Part shown: positions 55,191 to 64,000 of the stretch, in pieces
Numbering within the stretch: position 1 is the first letter of the stretch
Layout of the letters: every line of letters starts with the position of its first letter
Assembly (NCBI GenBank): GCA_963585895.1
Contig: OY757911.1
Location: 65,790,658 to 65,854,657 of the forward strand
Source: Sepioteuthis lessoniana
Taxonomy: Eukaryota; Mollusca; Cephalopoda; Myopsida; Loliginidae
Reading direction: 5' to 3'
Length of the DNA: 64,000 nucleotides
Position numbers and translations under genes: made by a program
The notes under the pieces: generated by a model
Databases searched by the model: none
Told to the model about the DNA's origin: nothing
Seen by the model: only the letters and a program-made list of their open reading frames with translations

Positions 55191-55905
55191 GAAAAACTCA
55201 ACCAATCATATCAAAGCGATGATAGATATGACGCAACAAAATAGCAAATTCAGACTATGCGGTGACAGAGATGAAACCATCAATCACATAATAAGCGAAT
55301 GCAGCAAATTGGCACAGAAGGTGTAAAAGGCTAAACACGACTGGGTGGTAAGGTGATCCACTGGGAAATGTGCAATAAATTTAAATTTGACCATGCCAAC
55401 AAATGGTATATGCACAACTTAGCACATGTCCTAGAAAATGACACGCACAAACTCTCGTGGGACTTTGATATACAAACGGATCACCTAATCACGACCCGAA
55501 GACCAGACCTTATAATAATCAACAAAAAAAAAAAAAAAAAAAAAAAAAAAAGAAAATCTGCAAAATTGTCGACTTTGTTGTCCCGGCAGATTACAGAATA
55601 AAACTGAAAGAAAGTGAAAAGAGAGATAAATACCTCGACCTTGCTAGAGAATTGAAAAAACTATGGAACATGAAGGTGACAATTATACCAATTGTGATTG
55701 GTGCTTTTGGCACGGTAACTAAAGGATTATTAAAGGACCTGGAAGATTTAGAATTTGGCGGCCGAGTGGAGACCATCCAAACAACAGCCTTATTGAAAAC
55801 GGCCAGAATACCGAGAAGAGTCCTGGAGACTTGAGGAGACTTGCTGTCATTCAATCTGCAGTGAAAACCATCAGCTTATGCTGATGTGAAAAACTCTAAT
55901 GAGTA
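55191..55905 (+). pseudogene. Dong-like LINE, knuckle and endonuclease end
   Basis: Starts at the previous copy's 3' end. Knuckle FRLCGDRDETINHIISEC (55,246-55,300; first Cys changed to Phe), KVIHW-type MIHWEMCNKFKFDHANKWYM (55,353-55,412), WDFDIQTDHLITTRRPDLII (55,461-55,520), a 28-base A run (55,525-55,552), KIVDFVVPAD (55,563-55,592), the ESEKRDKYLDLARELKK block (55,607-55,657), MKVTIIPIVIGAFGTVTKGL (55,670-55,729), and VETIQTTALLKTARIPRRV (55,769-55,825). RPD...VDFVVP is the restriction-like endonuclease signature. Ends AATAATAATAATGAT. Confidence 0.87.
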
Positions 55906-57128
55906 ATAATAATAATGATATTTTTGTCTTGTACTTTAAAAATAAAGTTTACTTTTTTATATTTAGGTTGCTTATGTTTTTAATATAGTTTTCCACCAGT
56001 TGTTATTAAAAGCATCTTTTATTTAATTTCCCTTTTGCATTGAACATTGAAAAACCATTATTTTGAGAAATTTTGCCTAGCATTTTCTATTTTCTTCATT
56101 TTCAATTGATCTTTTTTTTTTCTAGTCACAAACACTACAAGTGTAAAAATAAAAATATCTTGAGAGATAGAAAGAGATGAGTAAAAACTTTGATTTGCGA
56201 TTTGCCTATATATAGTTCTTCGTAGCTGTTTGGAGCAGCTGGGGCATTTGATAAGGCTTCTTAGATGCAAAAGGTGCTTGTGTTAGTATCTCGGCAAGAG
56301 CTTATCTTTCATTATTTTTGATTAGTAGTTGCCTCGTTTGCATAAATTGAAAACCCGTGTAATTTACAAGAAAAATCAATTAAAAATTAAGTTGAAAAAA
56401 GTACTTGCTAAAATTAGTGATAACAATAATGATTAACAATACTTAATCTAAAAATTAAAATGAAATGTTTGTTTGTTACTTCTAGCATCGACATAACAAA
56501 TAAGAAACGCTTCAGAGATTTTAAAGAAAGTCTATCGTGTCTAAAATTTCACCAGAGTTTGACTCAGAAATAACAAAAGGAAAAGAGGGAGAGGGAGACA
56601 TGTTAAGATATTAGTTTCTGAAGAGCTACCGTTCCCGTTGAAGAAATTCAGGTTAATACTTGTTGACGGCTTTTTTGATCGAGGGAATCTTTGGGTATAT
56701 AAGACAAGAAATTAAAAGAAAAACGTTTCAAAGGAAGTGTCATTAGGTTTGCACTCTTTGAATTGGTCTGATGTGCTCAAAGACGTTGGCCAACAGCAAT
56801 TACCAAAGTCTGCTACTCAGGAAATTTCACGCTGACTTTATTTTGTATTGTACATTCTTTGTCGGCAGTGTCACAGAGTAGAAGCATTGAATGGAAACTT
56901 GAGATGGTTTCTAAAGACTTACTTGAATGTTCTGTAACATAAACTCTACAAACCATTTTATTGCAAACAGAAAAGACGTGATTGAAAATATACTGATCGA
57001 ACCAACTGTAACGGAGTTCCATATATTGCACAATGTTTCACTATCTCCTAATAATATAAAACAAAAGTGTAGCGTTCTTTGTGTACATTTGTCTGTCTGT
57101 ATACATAATGTTCGAAAAAGAATGAAAT
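55906..57128. other. No gene recognised
   Basis: Mostly AT-rich, apparently single-copy in the window. No coding call. Confidence 0.4.
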
Positions 57129-57129
57129 A

Positions 57130-57345
57130 AAAGTAAGAAAGAAAGAAAGAAAGAACGAAAGCCGATTTTGTTTGTACTATTTAAAGAAAGAAAAAAAAAT
57201 AAAGCGAAAAAGAAAGAACGAAATAAAAGAAGGAAAGGAAGAAAGAAAGAAAGAACGGAAAGTGAAATCTCTGACGTTTTTGTTGTAATCTTTAAAGAAA
57301 GAAAAAATTAAAATGAAAAAGAAAAAAATGAAAGAACGAATAATG
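57130..57345. repeat. (GAAA)n-rich tract
   Basis: Imperfect AAAG/GAAA repeats in three clusters, with a roughly 115-bp higher-order period ('gattttgtttgtactatttaaag' against 'cgtttttgttgtaatctttaaag'). Confidence 0.85.
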
Positions 57346-57944
57346 GGATTTGTGGCTTGTCACATCGAAAGAGAAAGGAAAAGAAAGCAGACAAATTGTC
57401 GGTAAAGCAGGCTGACGTAAAACGGAACCGTTCCTTTAGTTTTTGAGTTCGTGTGCTTGACTAAGTATCTTTTGAATCTACATTGACAGCAACAAGGAAG
57501 AGAGAGAAAGAGAGGGAATGTTAAAGAGTCTCCATTTATTAACGATACAGACAATTTGATGTTTCTGATAATTCTTAGTTTGCGACATGAATGTTGTGCT
57601 TTTTATAATAATAACATACGAGATACTTTTTATTTATTGATTTATTTTTTTTAGATTCTGAAACCTTTATCATTTGGATTATAAAAAATATATTTTATTT
57701 GAAATTTAACCGTCATTATTGACGAGTGTATTCTTCTTAGTTATAAATGTCCTCTAAGCAGGAAAGACTTTATTCTAAATGGCTTTGCAAGCACTAAAAA
57801 CATGAACATAAACCGAATGTTTTAGAGACGCTTGTCTTAGTAAATGAAAACGACAACTAGAGTTCAACACCTGTGCAAGGCTGTTTACATTATGCAAAGC
57901 ACTTGAGAGAAGTATGAATCCAACTATTCACCCGCATGGGCAAA
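57346..57944. other. No gene recognised
   Basis: Mostly unassigned. 57,870-57,955 may be a scrap of the A/F SINE central body ('gagagaagtatgaatcc'). Confidence 0.4.
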
Positions 57945-57947
57945 TAG

Positions 57948-59102
57948 TCCTTTGGTTGGGTTTTATAGCATATCAAACCTTGTAGGTAATTTAATGCCAA
58001 ATCCTATTTATGCATATATACTAAATATATATGATTTAGTTTGGTTAGGTTTTATGTCCTATCAACTATTGTAGGCTATTTAATGCCAAATCCTCTTTAT
58101 ACGTATATATTAAATATATATGATTTCCGAATGAATGGTTTGTAGGTAACATTTTAAACAAGCCAAAGTTCATTTCTTTGCATATAGTAACATAAATGAC
58201 TATTATTATGACCTGTAAGTGAATTATTTATAGGTAGTTTTATTTTAACAAGTTAGAGCTAATTCATTAGTACACAATTAATTATTCTACGTACAATTCA
58301 TTGGTTTCAAGTGTTGCCATTTTACAGTAACAATTATATTTAATATGAATAATTTGCTTCCAATCCCAGTCGGCTGGGGTTGGGGGAAAATACCTACTGC
58401 ATCTCTGCAGTGGAGTAAGACGATTGTCCTGAGTATGACATTAAACAATCTGATGGTAAGGGTACAATAATGCGGGAGCTTTGGGGAATGCGAGTTATCC
58501 TCTCATTGCCATTGATTCTAGGTTTACTCTGGCCCGGAATGGTCGCATCTGATAGGGTCATATCTAGGGCTCAAATAGAACTGTTTAATCATTTAACTGT
58601 GAATCTAAAAATGTGTTCACAAATCATGTATCTAACCAACCAACCAACCATTTGCTTACACACAGTGAAGTGGTTTCCAGTATATCTATGTAATACCAAT
58701 AATTAAATTTCGGAACATGGATAAAGAATTTAAATTAATTTTTTTTGAGATCAATAATTGTATTCAACTTTATTTATTCATTTGCATACATTTAAATGGT
58801 TCCAAGTATTAATATGTAAAACTGGCATTTCAATTTAACATCAGTAATTTGTTTGTACGCAGTTAAAAGGTCAAACAGTTCTATTTGATTCATAGATTGG
58901 ACCCTTTAAGGTACTACTACTCCGGGCGAGTGAAACCTGAGGCCAATGGCAATGAAGAGCTACTTCACATTCTCCAAAACTCCAGGACTGGAGCCTTACC
59001 ATCAGATGGTTAAATTTCATATCTAGGACATTTGTTAGAGGTGTCTTACTTCTCTGCAGAGATGCAGTCGGTTTATTCTTCTAACCCAGCTTTCTGGGCT
59101 AT
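57948..59102 (-). repeat. Element C, reverse, interrupted by a forward C
   Basis: 3' tail on the left (two successive tail copies, 57,955-58,000 and 58,040-58,090, each with 'aaatatatatgatt'), monomers to 58,358 and again 58,640-58,880, then the body (58,890-59,080) and 5' end 'gcagtcggtttattctt' with CCCAGC. A forward C fragment occupies 58,363-58,635. Confidence 0.78.
58363..58635 (+). repeat. Element C, forward 5' fragment
   Basis: CCCAGTCGGCTGGGGTTGGG, 'ctgcatctctgcag', 'ctgatggtaaggg', 'tggcccggaatgg', and 'tgatagggtcatatc'. It is antiparallel to 58,895-59,102, making arms of about 200 bp. Confidence 0.85.
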
Positions 59103-59215
59103 TTAACCTTGGTATGGCAACCACTCTAGGAGAAGGAAAACTCAGAATTTAAACCTATTAAACTACGCTCAAAAATTGACCTAGTGTCGCACCGTGATCA
59201 TGCGGAATCATGTTG
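59103..59215 (+). repeat. SINE F 3' tail fragment
   Basis: CTAGGAGAAGGAAAACTCAG, 'aaacctattaaactacgctc', and 'ttgacctagtgtcgc' match the 54.7-kb copy. Confidence 0.82.
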
Positions 59216-59217
59216 GT

Positions 59218-59725
59218 TGAATCATTATTATCATCAAATCGAGCTGTCAGCGATGGTTTTCCTGATTCCCTCTCTCCACCCGTCCCTATCATTCATCACT
59301 TCTGGCAGGTCCTCAAAACTACATATTGTTTCTGCACAGGTTTGATGTAAATAAGTTCTTTCTGGTCGGCCCATGCTAGTAAGACCATGTGTTGTGGTTC
59401 ATAGAAGAACGTCCCTAATGAGTTCCTCCTTACTTTTTCAGCTGTGGTCCTATGTGTTGTTCGTCTTACTTGGATGGTTTTAAAGATGGAATGTATGTGG
59501 CCTTTGCTTCGTAGGATTTTGCTTCCAGGAATTGTTCAAGACAACTCGTAGGATTCTTATAAAGCAGATGTTTCACCATCAAAAACTTGCTCCCATGCAG
59601 TGAGATCAGATATTCATAAAAATTGCTGTCTAATTCATTTAATGCAATAAATCGTATTCTTTCCTTCTTGATTGTGAAATTCAGTTCTTGATCCGGTATC
59701 AAAGTGACTTGCACGTTCTTTTAAT
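59218..59725 (-). mobile_element. RTE-type LINE 3' end, diverged
   Basis: On the reverse strand: RILRVVLNNSWKQNPTKQR (59,490-59,550), KSKEELIRDVLLWTTTHGL (59,390-59,450), then GRPERTYLHQTCAE, FEDLPEVMNDRDGW (59,265-59,310) and a (GAT)n-like tail near 59,222. The part near 59,560-59,715 no longer matches the family. An older relative of the copy at 60,520. Confidence 0.8.
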
Positions 59726-59805
59726 AAAGCAGCAGATACATTTGTACGAGTTATCTGAAACAGCGTTTTGAATTTACGGTGTTATGCGCATGACACTAAA
59801 CTACC

Positions 59806-59935
59806 CCCGATGGTGAGACTTAACTCGTGAAGATGGGATGAATGTGGAGTACCCCTAATTGCCATTATTTCCAAGTTCACCCGGAGATTTAGAAACTGTT
59901 AGGCATCTATTTATGGGTCATACAGGTAAATTTAA
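59806..59935 (+). repeat. Element C fragment
   Basis: 'gatggtgagacttaactcg', 'gtggagtacccctaattgcc', and 'tctatttatgggtcatac' match the element C body. Confidence 0.65.
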
Positions 59936-60254
59936 GAATTAATCGTATTTGATTGGACCGTATGCAACTCACACGCCCATAAAACTCTTAAGAAACAATT
60001 ACACAAGAATCTAAATACAAACGTACAATGAATGCGATTCCATAAGCTCAAGGCATAAAATAGCCTTTGACAGGTTGACGTACTGTTAGAATCAATCAAT
60101 CAATCACTACATGCGCTATGTATACAAGCGCGTGCACACACACATACATATATTCCCATCGATATGGTTTAATTTCTTTGTTTAATGGCATATCAACTTT
60201 CGTGGGTTATTTGACGCCAAAGCCATATTTGTACAAGAACAGAAGTGATAGTAA

Positions 60255-60508
60255 GTAAATATATTTGGCGACATTAGTCAAGGGTGATCCGAAGGCTCTC
60301 TTTTCAATAGCTACTACACTAAGATGTAGGGGAGGGCGCTGCTTCATTCCTTAGATTTCACCATTTTACCCTTGATCCTTACTTTATAGTGCTGACATCT
60401 AAGCGAGGCGGCCTCAAGTATCATTTTTCGAGTCTTTGGTATGACTCGACCTAGGATTGAACCCCACTCTCCCGGATCATTGGCGAACTCTCTACTCATT
60501 AGGCTAAT
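60255..60508 (-). repeat. SINE B inside SINE A
   Basis: Reverse-strand head TTAGCCTAATGAGTAGAGAG and box B GGGTTCAATCCTAG (60,448-60,462). Its 3' end leads into 'tttacttactatcacttct' of SINE A, the same junction as at 12,700-12,715. Confidence 0.87.
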
Positions 60509-60519
60509 ATTCAACCTAT

Positions 60520-61199
60520 CATCATCATCATCATCATCATATCGTGCTGGCAGCATGGATATCCCTGACCCTCTCTCGCCACTCCTCCCTATCGTTCATC
60601 GCCCTAGGTAAGTCTTCAGGACAACATCCTGTATCCTCACATAGCTGCTGAATGTACGTTCGAGCTGGTCGTCCTGCTTTTGCGCGGCCATGTGTGGGGA
60701 TCCATAAGAGTACATCTCTTATGAGTTCATCTCTGCTTCTCCAGCAGTGTCCTGCATGTCTGGTTCGTCTAACTTGAATAGTTTTCGTGATAGGGGGCAG
60801 GTGGCCGTACAGTTGGTGTCTTGTGGGGTGTTGCTGCCAGGACTTGTTCAGGATTGCACGCAGCATTCTTGTGTAATTGCCATCTAGTTTCTTCTCCAGC
60901 CGTTTTGTTAGCGTCCACGTAGTGCATCCATATAGCAGTATCGATGTGACCGCTGCCTGGAAGAAACTGCGTTTCATTTTATCGGTTATGTCTGATTTCC
61001 ATATAATCGATAGCCTATTGATAGCTGTCCATGCTTTCGTTAACCTCGTTTCGATGTCCTTTTCGGTTGATTCGACGCTGCTTCCTAGGTACGTGAATTT
61101 GTCTACTAGTTTAAGTGGGGTTCCTTCTAGAGTGGAGATGTCCCCCGTTTGGTTATAGCACATATATTCCGTTTTGTGTGCATTAACATAAAAAAAAAA
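60520..61199 (-). mobile_element. RTE-type LINE, recent 5'-truncated copy with 11-bp TSD
   Basis: Bounded by ATTCAACCTAT at 60,509-60,519 and 61,200-61,210. The tail on the reverse strand is (ATG)n (60,520-60,540), the microsatellite type of tail common in RTE LINEs. The 5' junction has a 12-base A/T run of unclear origin. Noticeably richer in GC than its surroundings. Confidence 0.88.
60537..61190 (-). CDS. C-terminal ORF of RTE-type reverse transcriptase (truncated, uninterrupted)
   Basis: About 215 codons without a stop on the reverse strand. Blocks in order: VNAHKTEYMCYNQTGDISTL, LVDKFTYLGSSVESTEKDIE (the 'YLGS' thumb region), TRLTKAWTAINRLSIIWKSD, MKRSFFQAAVTSILLYGCTT (the common LLYG(C/S) motif), TKRLEKKLDGNYTRMLRAIL, WQQHPTRHQLYGHLPPITKT, RRTRHAGHCWRSRDELIRDV, LLWIPTHGRAKAGRPARTYI, and EDLPRAMNDREEWRERVRDI before the stop. 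This is the region after the RT catalytic core in APE-type LINEs. The fingers/palm and endonuclease are absent, and an in-frame ATG in the flanking SINE is fortuitous. Not expected to make a working enzyme. Confidence 0.87.
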   Translation of the reverse strand, partial: YVNAHKTEYMCYNQTGDISTLEGTPLKLVDKFTYLGSSVESTEKDIETRLTKAWTAINRLSIIWKSDITDKMKRSFFQAAVTSILLYGCTTWTLTKRLEKKLDGNYTRMLRAILNKSWQQHPTRHQLYGHLPPITKTIQVRRTRHAGHCWRSRDELIRDVLLWIPTHGRAKAGRPARTYIQQLCEDTGCCPEDLPRAMNDREEWRERVRDIHAASTI

Positions 61200-61524
61200 A
61201 TTCAACCTATAGCTGGGGGAAAAAGGGCATTAATACCTTTACCGAGAGAATGTCGAAAAATGAAGGTGATAGCGTGACTGAATCTCGATCTCGCTTACTA
61301 CAATATCGGTTTTTAGCATGTTAGCCACAACGCAAGGGGTACTTTCTCCTCCTCATAATTAAAACAACTTCAGCAGTTTCATGGATATTTTAGGCTTAAA
61401 AAACATTGCGTTTGTTAACTGTATTATTCTTCTATAATCTTGATATGGAGAATTTTTTAATAATGGTTATCTCGACAGTTTCTCTTCACACAGAATATTA
61501 CTGTATCGGGTAATGAACAAATGT

Positions 61525-61771
61525 TTGGTTTGGTTTAGTGTCTTTGTTTAATGGCATATCAACCTTTGTAAGTTATTTAATACTAAAGCCATTCTTCTAG
61601 AAGAACAGTAGTGGTACTATTTAACCCTAAGCTCGGAGGATAAGGGGGTTCATATCTTTCCCAAGGGTATTTGCCCGAAAGTGAATGTAAAAGCGCCACT
61701 GGAGTAGGAACTCGCTTACTACGATTCCGCAGTCCATCGCTTTAACCATTACACCACGAGGACACTTCTGG
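61525..61771 (-). repeat. SINE A, well-preserved copy
   Basis: TTTGGTTTGGTTTAGTGTCT, tail, central GTATTTGCCCGAAAGTGAAT, and head ending CACCACGAGGACAC. Near-matching flanks GGTAATGAACAAATG (61,510-61,524) and GGTAATGAGACAAAG (61,775-61,789) look like a TSD. Confidence 0.92.
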
Positions 61772-61789
61772 TAATGAGACAAAGTAATC

Positions 61790-62855
61790 TTTTACGAATT
61801 CATAATTGTCTAGCATTTTAGTTATCAAATGAAATTGTAAAAAAACTATAACGAAACAACCGTCTACAGCGAAACAGCTAAAGAAGACTCAGAACTAGAG
61901 AAAAAGTCAAAATACTGCTAACCCTCCTTGATTTCAATTATTCATATCATCAAAACTTTTGGAGTATATGTTTATAAATGTAGTAACATCTAAATACTCC
62001 AAATATTTATTTTCCTCTAGCACAATCTCTTTACACCCCTCCCTCTGCAATAGAGTTGAATCCAAGATGGTAATTACGTCGCAGTGATGCAGCTAATGTG
62101 TATCATCGTGTTCACCCAACATATTGATAGAGGTGATTTTGTAAAATACGCTATCACAAAGATAACAGAATAAAAGTTATGAGTTCATAAATTCGAAACT
62201 AAAGCATTTGTCACTTCACAACACTGTACTCAGAGACAGTATTTAAAAGTAGAAATTTTATCATGCGCTAGACCCACTCTAATATCCCTTTTTCTGTGCT
62301 GTTTTATCTAATGTCATTTTCCAAGGACAAAGTAATTTCGCGTATAAATCATACAATCATTTGAGAGTTGAATTTAATGTAAAATTTCTACAACCATAAC
62401 TTCTGTCGACAATTTCAAATTTGTAAAATCGAGAATATACAGGTTCAAATGAGGTCAGATTGGTTTAAAATTTTTACAAGGGTGTCTAAGCGTTTAATTT
62501 CAAAAACCCTGTTTAGAAGCTATATTAACAGAGTTCAGCTATTTTTTTTTCAAAATAATCTTATATACAACTTATCAAAAAGGCACTTAAATCCCTTTTA
62601 GAAAACAAGTTAATCTAGAAATGAATTTCGTGAAATTTTACTCATTCCAAATTTTTTGCGCATATCCCAAATCATAAGCAAGTAAAGTTTTCGTAATGAA
62701 CTGTACGTGATTGCGAATAAATGAAGATGCTGATACGACCACTGAGATTGTTTAGATACAGGATTCGATTGGAGAATTTTCACCATTTTAAATTATTAAT
62801 TCCTTGTATGTGCTTTATTTGTTTCAGGTTTTTCTACTACGTAGAAAACTAAAGT
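61790..62855. other. No gene recognised; possible 5' part of transposon
   Basis: AT-rich. It may hold the left end of the transposon whose transposase begins near 62,860, but no inverted repeat partner is visible because the right end lies beyond the window. Confidence 0.35.
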
Positions 62856-62859
62856 TTTG

Positions 62860-63990
62860 TGAACATTGTTTGTGAAGAAAGCAGCAGCATGACGCAATTT
62901 ATTCCTCAAGAAATTTGGAAACGGCATAATCTACTGCATGACATTTGCGTCAGAAGCTCCAATACAAAGATTTCAGAGTGTTTTGGAGTCCATCAGATCA
63001 GATTCATACTTATATTGATGAAAAGCAAACAACTAGTCCACATCTTATTATTTTCTGTGTTCATTAGTGATGGTATTGTTATGCCTTCATTCATTTTCCG
63101 GGGATTAAGACGACGGCATTAATTTGCAGTTGGCTTTGACCCTAGCCGACATTTTAGCCGGACTGTCTGGCATTCGTGACGGACAGGGCATTGTAATGTA
63201 AAGGCAGACTTGAGGGCAAAAGACCTCAGCTTCGAGTGGGCCACCTTCGGGTGGGCGAGCTGCATCAGTGACACCTTTGTCACCTTTGAACAGCACTGGA
63301 CCCCGTTGTCCAGTTTAAGTTATAATCAGGAATTCGTGCCTGGACCCATGTTTGAGTCCATGTCCAGTTATTCTCATCAGGCTCAGATTGCACTGAGTGA
63401 GCCGATGACCAGCAAAGTTCTGCAGGTTTCGAGCTTCAATTCGTGCCCGACCTTCCCCTCCCCTAATCTCCACTTTAAGCCGACCTTCGGGTCACTGACC
63501 TTGTGTCAAGTCGTGTCTGGTGGGAGACTGAGACAAATAAAGCCTTAATTCATTTTTCAACGTTTCAGACTCAAAAATAAGCCCGACGTCAAGTCAACGG
63601 AGCAGGTAATGTTGCCTTGGATCGAAAGGGTGGCTGCTGAAAGAACTTACCCTTGGCAATAGGACTCTGCGACATACCACACAGGCAGAAGAACCCAGTC
63701 TTAACACTGACAAAATTTCTACGACCGCATCACCCAAATATCTAGCTGCTTAACTTCCCAAACTGCAATTCACTTGGTAATTATGTATAGGACGCGGTTT
63801 AACGAGCGACTAACCAAACTCCATACTGAACTGAAGGAAAGGATAACGACAGTTTTTATCAATACAAACAAGGAAACCGTTGGAAAGGCTTGCAGAAGAT
63901 CCCGAATTCACTTGAAACCTATGGTTGAAACTAATGTTGATTTCTTTGAAAAAAATAATCTATAGAGTTTCAAGATGTATTACCAACCCT
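62860..63990 (+). pseudogene. Tc1/mariner-superfamily transposase, broken and interrupted
   Basis: The left part ends with SPHLIIFCVH and an ISDGIVMPSFIF reading (63,030-63,110), a segment before the second catalytic Asp. The right part, from about 63,603, reads EQVMLPWIERVAAERTYPWQ (63,600-63,660), DSATYHTGRRTQS (catalytic Asp kept in D-S-A), then a decayed P-N-S-P-D block with NSLGNYV, where the usual third Asp before YYVW is Gly (GGT). The C-terminus LKERITTVFINTNKETVGKA, CRRSRIHLKPMVETNVDFFE is open to a stop at 63,963. Several stops and frameshifts are present. The 3' end may run past the window. About 480 bp of unrelated GC-richer DNA interrupts it. Confidence 0.78.
63118..63600. other. 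GC-rich insertion of unknown type inside transposase
   Basis: Splits the transposase and is clearly richer in GC than the surroundings. It contains two 'accttcgggt' phrases (63,241 and 63,482), a 112-codon open frame without recognised domain (63,210-63,545), and AATAAA at 63,536-63,541. The polyadenylation signal would suit a solo LTR or a processed retrocopy. No TSD found. Confidence 0.5.
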
Positions 63991-64000
63991 TCCACACGAG

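Larger units (their letters stand above)
60165..61335 (-). repeat. SINE A host with SINE B and RTE insertions
   Basis: The left piece (60,165-60,254) is the SINE A tail (TTTGTTTAATGGCATATCAA). The right piece (61,200-61,335) is the central body and tRNA head. SINE B (60,255-60,508) and an RTE-type LINE (60,520-61,199) lie in between. Confidence 0.85.

Noticed and set aside
58470..58706. 78-codon open frame with a signal-peptide-like start (MRELWGMRVILSLPLILGLL)
   Set aside because: It translates a forward element C fragment; the hydrophobic run comes from the repeat body.

Overview
The window looks like intergenic or intronic DNA of a cephalopod mollusc, most likely an octopus. It is AT-rich and full of microsatellites. 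Nearly all recognisable sequence is transposable element, at many stages of decay. The organism call is an inference from the mix seen here: several unrelated tRNA-headed SINE families, many decayed copies of one LINE with a restriction-like endonuclease (Dong/R4 type), an RTE-type LINE, a Penelope GIY-YIG remnant and several mariner/Tc relatives. No host protein-coding gene, rRNA or functional tRNA gene could be supported on either strand. Long open frames in the microsatellites are low-complexity artefacts.

Layout. 0-6 kb: SINE C, then a long decayed Dong-like LINE carrying another SINE C, ending in a second 3' fragment and an inverted copy. 8-16.5 kb: LINE ends, a solo-LTR-like insertion, the 5' half of an RTE-type LINE with its endonuclease domain, and nested SINEs A, B and C. 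17-22.5 kb: SINEs, TA repeats, a retrocopy with a 20-bp target duplication, and about 1 kb of purine-rich DNA followed by a pyrimidine tract. 22.5-26.7 kb: the most repeat-poor stretch. 26.7-30.3 kb: head-to-tail Dong-like LINE copies starting at an (AAT)n tract. 31-38.4 kb: mariner remnant, Penelope fragment, and a Dong-like LINE split by a Gypsy-like LTR element that has both LTRs, followed by a perfect palindrome and a tRNA-Arg-like SINE. 38.4-46 kb: SINEs, a broken transposase, and a 1.35-kb mariner with intact TIRs and TA duplication inside a SINE. 46-64 kb: further SINEs, a CA-rich minisatellite, two more Dong-like LINE copies, an intact RTE 3' ORF inserted in a SINE, and a transposase running off the window end.

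How the parts relate. The SINEs are modular. SINE A and element C share a 3' tail that can fold into a hairpin. A and F share a central body. D and E share a hammerhead-like core. A and B recur as one composite with the same junction. Dong-like copies repeatedly begin at TAA-type repeats or at the tail of an earlier copy. No coordinated gene system was found. The most notable material is this network of element modules and the nesting history it records.
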